From Roseiarcus sp. (lineage in GTDB: Bacteria > Pseudomonadota > Alphaproteobacteria > Rhizobiales > Beijerinckiaceae), in assembly GCA_030153205.1 (NCBI GenBank), contig JASLHV010000546.1:1-11388 (forward strand): a DNA stretch of 11,388 nt. Direction: 5' to 3'. Position numbers and translations under genes: made by a program. Below are positions 6,804 to 11,388 of this stretch, one piece after another. The stretch's first letter is position 1, and every line of letters begins with the position of its first letter. The notes beneath the pieces were generated by a model, which saw only the letters and a list, made by a program, of their open reading frames with translations, had not been told where the DNA came from and did no database searches.

Positions 6804-6833
6804 TCTATAGGGCATCGGACGACGGCCTTGCAA
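6804..6833 (-). promoter_or_regulatory. Candidate promoter for the LysR gene
   Basis: On the minus strand, TTGCAA (6833-6828) and TATAGA (6809-6804) are separated by 18 bases, each matching four of six sigma70 consensus positions. Initiation would fall near 6797, giving a leader of about 50 bases that contains the AT-rich hairpin and the dyad at 6749-6771. This suggests the LysR gene can be transcribed independently of the upstream operon. Confidence 0.4.
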
Positions 6834-6892
6834 ACTCTATGTCGCTCACCAGGATCGCCAGATATGCTAGATGTTATAGGTAAATAAGCGAG

Positions 6893-6902
6893 ACTCCGGA
6901 GT
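6893..6902. repeat. 10-bp perfect palindrome ACTCCGGAGT
   Basis: A loopless palindrome 33 bases downstream of the stop of the lactonase gene. With no loop it is not a usual terminator stem; it could be a small protein-binding site or chance. No other element was found between it and the operon end. Confidence 0.25.
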
Positions 6903-6934
6903 ACGGGAAAGTTACATACAGATAAAAAATGTCA

Positions 6935-7801
6935 TTAGGGGACGGTCGGCTCTTCAAGCCGCCAAATGCGGCGCGCATTGCCCGATAATAGTTGGTTGCG
7001 TTCGTCGGCGCTGCAACCTCGCGTGAGAGCAAGGGTCGCTGCGACCCAGGTCGATAGAGAGGCCGTCAAAGTACAAACCGGCCAATCGCTGCCCCAGACG
7101 ACACGATTCCAGCCGAAGCTTTCGATCGCATGCTCGACATAGGGCCGAATGTCATCGAGTGTCCAGGTCGCGCCGTCAGCATAGGCGACAACCCCGGAAA
7201 TCTTGACAGCGACATGCGGACGTCTGGCGATCTCCGTCATGTCGCGGCGCCAGGGATGCTCGATGCGGTCCTTGACCGCGGGCACGCCACAATGATCGAG
7301 AACGAATTGGACGTCTGGACAGGCGTCGGCCAAAGCGATCGCCTTGTCCAATTGATCGGCTCTGACACAAATGTCGAAAGGCCGGCGGGTGTTGGCGAGC
7401 AACCTAAGGTTTTGACGAAAATCCGCTGATTGACTGAGATCGTCGGGAACGACGTGCAAAACGCGGCGAAAGCCTTTGACGAACGGATCAGTGCTAAGAC
7501 GTTCGAGGAAGGCGGGAAACTCCTCGCTCTCCGGCCGACAGGCGCTGATTGCGCCGCGCAGCAGGCTTCCCGGCTCCGACGCCAACGCCTTCACATTGTC
7601 GGTCTCGGCGTCGATATCGTCCTCGGCGACGTCGACCTCCATATGGAGGACATCGGTGACGCCGCAGCGCCGCGCTTCCGTTTGATAGAGAGCGAGCGGG
7701 TAATCGCGATCTAAGGGCTCGACAGCGGCGAGCCAAGGGTAGCTGAGCCGCTCTCGATAGATCAGGTGCAGATGAGTATCGATGAGGCTTGGCGTCGTCA
7801 T
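6935..7801 (-). CDS. Amidohydrolase-superfamily lactonase-like hydrolase (COG3618 type)
   Basis: A 288-residue TIM-barrel metal-dependent hydrolase of the Amidohydro_2 group. The metal-binding pattern is complete: H10 and H12 in IDTHLHL, H170 in VLDHCGVP and D239 in WGSDWPV. The segments YPWL (21-24), KISGVVAYADGATW (200-213) and FGWNRVVWGSDWPV (229-242) match sugar-acid and muconolactone-type lactonases (COG3618, relatives of L-fuconolactonase and L-rhamnonolactonase). The expected reaction is hydrolysis of a lactone or related C-O bond in the cytoplasm; the substrate cannot be read from sequence. The ATG at 7801-7799 has a strong purine-rich GGGAGAGGG upstream; the frame is open to 7855, but the extra 18 residues overlap the preceding gene and are not family-like. 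It is the last gene of the five-gene operon, 19 bases after the MetE-like gene. Pairing with an SDR dehydrogenase suggests oxidation to a lactone followed by opening. Confidence 0.88.
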   Translation of the reverse strand: MTTPSLIDTHLHLIYRERLSYPWLAAVEPLDRDYPLALYQTEARRCGVTDVLHMEVDVAEDDIDAETDNVKALASEPGSLLRGAISACRPESEEFPAFLERLSTDPFVKGFRRVLHVVPDDLSQSADFRQNLRLLANTRRPFDICVRADQLDKAIALADACPDVQFVLDHCGVPAVKDRIEHPWRRDMTEIARRPHVAVKISGVVAYADGATWTLDDIRPYVEHAIESFGWNRVVWGSDWPVCTLTASLSTWVAATLALTRGCSADERNQLLSGNARRIWRLEEPTVP

Positions 7802-7820
7802 GGAGCCCTCTCCCGCAGAA

Positions 7821-8813
7821 TTACAACTCGTGTGACGCCTGAACCAGCACCGCAAGTTTCTTGCGGGTAATATCGAGAGGGACGTGACCGAAGCCGCATT
7901 CGCTGGTGAGAACGAGGCGCTCGCGCGGGAAATGTTTCAGCGCCGGCTCGATCCTCTGACGCACGACGTCGACCGTCTCAATCTCATCGCTGCGTTGATC
8001 GATGACGCCCAGCGCGAGATCGCCTTTGAAATCCCACAAAGACCACAACTGCATCAGGTCGTAACCCAAAGTGCAATGTTCCAGCGAAACCTCCTGGATT
8101 TTCATTTTGCGGAAGGCGGGCGCAAGATCCATATATTTGGTGAAATAGATCCGTTTGCGCCGCGGATTGCCGCCGCAAACGTGCAAGCCGACCCGCACAT
8201 GCGAGGGCAAACCGGCGATGAGCTCATTGAGAATGTCGGCCGCCCATTCACTCTGCTCCGGAGATTCGGTCCACATAGGCTCGTCGAACTGAATATCGGT
8301 GCAACCCGCCGCAACGACGTCCTTCAGCTCCTGGAGAAGGACATCCGCCCAGGCTCGGCATAGAGCCTGATCGTCGGGATAGAGATCCTTGCGCTCATTG
8401 ACGCTGAAACGCGTCAGGACATGCGGGCCGGTGACCGTTTGCTTGACGCGCACATGCGTCGGCGCTGCCGAACGCGCCAGTTTCCAGTCATGCGCGAGGT
8501 TGAAGCGTGGATTTTCTATGCGATCAATGACGCGTGGGCATTCGATGCCAAACCCCGCAGTGCCGAAAGAAAGGCGCGGCATGTTCTCAAACGTCACGCC
8601 GTCGACGCGCTTCTGGTAGAAATAGTACATATTCTCTCGATAAGCCTCGCCGTCCGTGATGACGTCGAGCCCGAGATCGGCTTGGTCTTTCGCCGCCCAG
8701 CGGATCATGTCGTCAGTCTCGGCCGAACTCAGCGTTGGCTTTTTCATCGTATCGGCGACTTGCACGGGGCGCGGATAGCTGCCGACAACGGTGTTGCGAT
8801 AACGCTCAGGCAT
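7821..8813 (-). CDS. Cobalamin-independent methionine synthase C-terminal-like protein (zinc methyl/alkyltransferase)
   Basis: A 330-residue protein covering only the catalytic C-terminal barrel of MetE (COG0620, Meth_synt_2). The zinc ligands are all present: H211 and C213 in LHVCGGN, E245 in SLEHC and C306 in TSECGFGH; QFDEP (175-179) matches the barrel's conserved acidic motif. The N-terminal half of full MetE, which helps bind polyglutamyl methyltetrahydrofolate, is missing, so it is either a core-MetE enzyme using another methyl donor or a different thiol-alkylating enzyme. Epoxyalkane:CoM transferase belongs to the same superfamily. The ATG at 8813-8811 is preceded by a perfect AAGGAGG with 6-base spacing, and follows the SDR stop by one base. 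The open frame to 8936 is rejected. Its place between a dehydrogenase and a lactonase suggests a catabolic role, such as methyl-group removal, rather than methionine synthesis. Confidence 0.9.
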   Translation of the reverse strand: MPERYRNTVVGSYPRPVQVADTMKKPTLSSAETDDMIRWAAKDQADLGLDVITDGEAYRENMYYFYQKRVDGVTFENMPRLSFGTAGFGIECPRVIDRIENPRFNLAHDWKLARSAAPTHVRVKQTVTGPHVLTRFSVNERKDLYPDDQALCRAWADVLLQELKDVVAAGCTDIQFDEPMWTESPEQSEWAADILNELIAGLPSHVRVGLHVCGGNPRRKRIYFTKYMDLAPAFRKMKIQEVSLEHCTLGYDLMQLWSLWDFKGDLALGVIDQRSDEIETVDVVRQRIEPALKHFPRERLVLTSECGFGHVPLDITRKKLAVLVQASHEL

Positions 8814-8814
8814 T

Positions 8815-9765
8815 TCAGACCTCCTTGCGACCGGCTTCGCGAAGCGCTTCGTTGATGTGAGCGCGAACGCCTTCGCGCAGCGAGCGCGGCGAAAAGCCAA
8901 TTTCCTGCTCCAGCCTTCGCCCGTCCTGCCAGTCAATCAACGGGGTGCTCGGTTTTGACTCGTCGAATTCGATTTGAGCTTCCGGCAACCAATGCTTGAC
9001 AGCCGCCGCAATGTCTTCGCCTGAGGCGTAAGCGCCCCCGTTATTGTAGGCGAAATGCTCGAGCTTTGGTTTCAGAGCAAGGCGGACTAATTGTTCCGCG
9101 CAATCGTCCTTGTAGACCCATGTCTCGCGAGAATGGCGTGAGAAGGGCAGGCGCGCCGTCTCGCCTTGTGCGGGACGCGAAGCGAAATCCTCGGCCCATA
9201 GAACCGATCCGCGTTTGCGGCCATGACCGAACACGACGGCGGGTCGCACGCAAGCGAGGCTGACGCCGTATTTTTCGATGTATTTTCTCGCCATAAATTC
9301 GTCGAGGATTTTCATGACGCCGTAGGTGAAGAAATGATCGGCGGGCGAACAGAAATCGTCCTCGACGACAGGCCGGTCGCCGTAGCGCGCTTGCGATGCC
9401 CCATAGACGGTCTCGCTACTGGCGAAGACAAGACGCGCGAGACGATGACGCACCGCCGCCTCGAACATATTGACCATGCCGAGCACGTTGACATTGACGC
9501 CCAGGGCAGGATTGGCCTCGACTTCCGCGCTCATCAGATAGGCGAGATGAACGCAATGCGTAATGTCGGGATGGCGCTCGAACACTGCTTCAATTGCGCG
9601 CGCGTCGGCGACATCCATCGTCTCCACCGCGACGCCGTTGAGCTTGGCGGTCACTGACGGATTCAAATTGGCGTCCGTTACGACGGTCGCAATGCCGCGG
9701 CCCACAAGATTCCTGGCGACGGAAGCGCCAATAAAACCCGTCCCTCCGGTGACCAGAAACTTCAT
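8815..9765 (-). CDS. NAD-dependent epimerase/dehydratase family oxidoreductase (extended SDR)
   Basis: A 316-residue extended short-chain dehydrogenase. The Rossmann motif TGGTGFIG (6-13) is followed by D31 at the end of the second strand, which favours NAD over NADP. The catalytic residues are SSETVYG (S116/S117) and the YxxxK pair Y148 and K152 in TYGVMK. The C-terminal part (about 180-316) would bind the substrate. Relatives include sugar-nucleotide epimerases, and also dehydrogenases such as uronate dehydrogenase, which produce lactones; no sugar-nucleotide genes are nearby, so the latter type of reaction is favoured here, as inference. The ATG at 9765-9763 overlaps the previous gene's stop (ATGA) and has a GGGGGAG ribosome-binding site. 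The neighbouring lactonase would act on a lactone product if one is made. Confidence 0.9.
   Translation of the reverse strand: MKFLVTGGTGFIGASVARNLVGRGIATVVTDANLNPSVTAKLNGVAVETMDVADARAIEAVFERHPDITHCVHLAYLMSAEVEANPALGVNVNVLGMVNMFEAAVRHRLARLVFASSETVYGASQARYGDRPVVEDDFCSPADHFFTYGVMKILDEFMARKYIEKYGVSLACVRPAVVFGHGRKRGSVLWAEDFASRPAQGETARLPFSRHSRETWVYKDDCAEQLVRLALKPKLEHFAYNNGGAYASGEDIAAAVKHWLPEAQIEFDESKPSTPLIDWQDGRRLEQEIGFSPRSLREGVRAHINEALREAGRKEV
8820..8826 (-). promoter_or_regulatory. Perfect Shine-Dalgarno AAGGAGG for the MetE-like gene
   Basis: The hexamer-plus is embedded in the last codons of the SDR gene (…Lys-Glu-Val-stop), six bases before the ATG at 8813. It decides that start over the upstream open frame and suggests this gene is translated more strongly than its operon neighbours. 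Confidence 0.8.
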
Positions 9766-10955
9766 CGCGCTCCCCCGATCTGTCTGCCGCGACCGCGGCT
9801 TTCCACTTTGTCTCGAGTCAAGGCCGATAAATTCGCGCGGAACATCTCATTGAGCGCGCCGATGATCTTAGAAGCGCTTTCCTTGGCTTTGAGTCCATCA
9901 TTCAACCGCTCCGACGCCGCGCGCTGGAACGTCAAATAGCCAGCGTGGCGTGGCCGTAGCCACGCGCCTTCCAGCGTTGCGCGCGTACCGATATAAAAAT
10001 GGCCGACCTCTACATTGATGCGCTCGTCCTGCCAGGCGTCGGCATGCGCAGGCTGGCCGCCTGCATCAGCGTAGAGCCCGCGCTGGACGGGCCCGCTGGC
10101 GACCCAGAAAGCAAAGTCGCTTGCGGCGGCGCGATACTGCGAAAAAGCGGAGACCGCGATTCCGGCGCCGCCAAGCGCCGAGCCGATCGGCCCCGCTGCG
10201 CCGGCTGAAGGAATATCCGTGAATGTCAGGAGACGTTCGCGAAAACCAGGCCGCGCATAGCTGACGTAGCCATAGATCAGCGGCGCGAGCGCGATGCGCG
10301 AATCCGGCGCCGCCATCGCTTCTAAAACATCGATCGGATCCTTGGCGTAGCAGGCGTCATCGATCAATCCCACAAGCTCGCGGATCATCTCGACGGCTCG
10401 CACGCCGATCTCGTCATCAAAAAGATCAGGCCCCTCGACAGCGCAAGGCGCGCCAAGATTGGCGGCGAGCGTATAGAGGGTCATCAAGGAGTGCGGCGGG
10501 CGCATCGGGCATTCGACGAGACGAATGCGGGCGAGCGCCACGACTTCGCGCCACGACGCAGGCGGCGCTTCGATGAGATCGGGCCGGACAGCCTGCACTT
10601 GCGTCGCCGCGTCGATCGGCAAAGCCCATTGCCGTCCCGCCCAAGTATAGCTTGCATAGGACGGACCGACGCTGGCCGCGCGAAGCCTTGCACAGTCTGC
10701 GGCGCGCTGCGGTTCGTCGAGCGGAGCCAATGATCCCTGCGAGGCGGCCTCGCCGATATGAGGATGGTCGATCACCATCACGTCGTAGCGGCGCGCGAGA
10801 TCGTCGACAGGAAAATCTTCGAAGTCTTGAAGCGACCGGCGATCCCAGGCGATCTCGACGCCGCGCTCGGCGCGCCACGCCCTCGCCGCCGCGACGAGCG
10901 GGTCATAGCCGCGCGGATGGCTCCAAGACATGCCTTTGAGCGTCACATTCGTCAT
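9762..10955 (-). CDS. Solute-binding-protein-fold protein lacking a signal peptide
   Basis: A 397-residue protein related to extracellular solute-binding proteins of ABC importers. The N-terminal family segment LKGMSWSHPRGYDPLVAA (6-23), then WDRRSLQDFED (37-47) and YDVMVIDHPHIG (57-68) mark a subfamily often annotated as extracellular solute-binding. No signal peptide or lipobox is present: the sequence starts MTNVTLKGMSWSHPRGYD and goes straight into the first strand, and no permease or ATPase gene is visible. It is therefore probably cytoplasmic, binding a pathway intermediate or acting as an enzyme or sensor component. The ATG at 10955-10953 is chosen from family similarity; GAAGG lies 12 bases upstream, further than usual. 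The open frame to 11057 overlaps the MaoC gene and is rejected. The stop overlaps the SDR start by 4 bases, and MaoC ends 8 bases before the start. Confidence 0.82.
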   Translation of the reverse strand: MTNVTLKGMSWSHPRGYDPLVAAARAWRAERGVEIAWDRRSLQDFEDFPVDDLARRYDVMVIDHPHIGEAASQGSLAPLDEPQRAADCARLRAASVGPSYASYTWAGRQWALPIDAATQVQAVRPDLIEAPPASWREVVALARIRLVECPMRPPHSLMTLYTLAANLGAPCAVEGPDLFDDEIGVRAVEMIRELVGLIDDACYAKDPIDVLEAMAAPDSRIALAPLIYGYVSYARPGFRERLLTFTDIPSAGAAGPIGSALGGAGIAVSAFSQYRAAASDFAFWVASGPVQRGLYADAGGQPAHADAWQDERINVEVGHFYIGTRATLEGAWLRPRHAGYLTFQRAASERLNDGLKAKESASKIIGALNEMFRANLSALTRDKVESRGRGRQIGGAR

Positions 10956-10963
10956 CGTCGCCG

Positions 10964-11388
10964 TCAGGCCTTCACCGCGGATGCAGCGCGCTTGTCGACC
11001 ATCAGAATATGATCGGCGGCGAGCACGACCTCGTCCCGCTGATTGAGCACTTCGCAACGTTCGACGACACGCGCCTGGTTCGTCCGGCGCGGGTCGTCCT
11101 CCTTCGCCGCGATGGTGACGCGCGTGCGGATCGTATCGCCGATGAAAACAGGCCGAACGAAACGTAGGCGGTCGTAGCCATAGGAGAAGGCGACGGGATT
11201 GATCAGCGTCGCCGTGAGGCCGATCCCGATCGCGAACACCATCGTGCCATGAGCGATGCGTTGCCCATAAGGCGTCGTCTTCATGAACTCGGCGTCCATA
11301 TGATGAGGAAAGAAGTCGCCGGTATGGCCGGCATGGACGACGAAATCGGTCTCGGTGATCGTCCGGCCATGGGTCACGCGGACGTGAC
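10964..11388 (-). CDS. MaoC-like (hot-dog fold) hydratase/dehydratase, 5' end outside the window
   Basis: At least 137 residues of a MaoC-family single hot-dog protein, which typically hydrates or dehydrates enoyl-CoA thioesters. The hydratase 2-type motif is GDFFPHH: with numbering from the GTG at 11377, D21 and H26 are the likely catalytic pair; the usual Asn of GDxNPxH is replaced by F23. The segment RIAHGTMVFAIGIGL (39-53) is the standard central helix. The frame stays open to the window edge, encoding HVR before the GTG, and family members usually carry a further 10-20 residues (G-x-x-RVTxGRT), so the true start is probably beyond 11388. The GTG at 11377 is the only in-window alternative and lacks a good Shine-Dalgarno. 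It is the first visible gene of the operon; CoA-transferase or acyl-CoA dehydrogenase genes may lie upstream, which would be expected but cannot be seen. Confidence 0.88.
   Translation of the reverse strand, partial: HVRVTHGRTITETDFVVHAGHTGDFFPHHMDAEFMKTTPYGQRIAHGTMVFAIGIGLTATLINPVAFSYGYDRLRFVRPVFIGDTIRTRVTIAAKEDDPRRTNQARVVERCEVLNQRDEVVLAADHILMVDKRAASAVKA

Noticed and set aside
7802..7855. Upstream extension of the lactonase frame
   Set aside because: The 18 residues overlap the end of the MetE-like gene and precede the family's conserved start; the ATG at 7801 has a good ribosome-binding site.
8814..8936. Upstream extension of the MetE-like frame
   Set aside because: It runs into the SDR gene, and the perfect AAGGAGG at 8820-8826 fixes the start at 8813.
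10956..11057. Upstream extension of the solute-binding-protein frame as a source of a signal peptide
   Set aside because: The residues are Arg/Gly-rich and lie inside the MaoC gene; there is no hydrophobic core, so it would not supply a signal peptide.
1..11388. CRISPR array, tRNA/rRNA, insertion sequence or attachment site
   Set aside because: No regularly spaced repeats, no cloverleaf or rRNA-like stretch, and no transposase or integrase motif were seen on either strand.

Overview
The window looks like chromosomal DNA of a GC-rich alphaproteobacterium. GC content is roughly 60% by eye, Hyphomicrobiales-type genes dominate, and the overall feel is near Beijerinckiaceae or Bradyrhizobium. 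That placement is inferred from composition and gene families; there is no rRNA or other marker to fix it. I see no tRNA, rRNA, CRISPR array, transposase or phage gene.

Region 1 (1-2823, minus strand) is the start of a translationally coupled cluster: a SWIM zinc-finger protein, then a DUF5691 protein, then the first 17 codons of a third gene running off the left edge. The junctions overlap by 8 nt and 4 nt. The third gene's N-terminus resembles the MoxR-type AAA+ ATPase that usually follows this pair. This points to the little-studied SWIM/DUF5691/MoxR/VWA-type module, of which only the upstream half is visible.

Region 2 (2824-4846) has a divergent intergenic stretch with several hairpins, then three plus-strand genes. 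These are a nu-class/YfcG-like glutathione transferase, a YffB/ArsC-like thioredoxin-fold protein, and a two-TM membrane protein with a bacterial PH domain. They look like housekeeping or stress genes and are not obviously one pathway.

Region 3 (4847-6934, minus strand) holds a four-TM DUF4239 (bestrophin-like) membrane protein preceded by two tandem inverted repeats, and a LysR-type regulator. Upstream of the regulator lies an AT-rich control region with a plausible sigma70 promoter, a dyad at the ribosome-binding site and a hairpin at the predicted transcript start.

Region 4 (6935-11388, minus strand) is the most interesting part: five genes packed as an operon with junctions of 8 nt, a 4-nt overlap, 1 nt and 19 nt. 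In transcription order they are a MaoC-like hydratase (cut by the right edge), a solute-binding-protein-fold protein with no signal peptide, an extended SDR dehydrogenase/epimerase, a MetE C-terminal-type zinc methyltransferase lacking the MetE N-terminal half, and a COG3618-type amidohydrolase/lactonase. The combination suggests a catabolic pathway with a dehydrogenase, a lactonase, a hydratase and a zinc thiol-alkyl transfer step on an unknown, possibly CoA-linked or methylated, substrate. I do not recognise it as a characterised pathway. The LysR gene downstream on the same strand may or may not control it.
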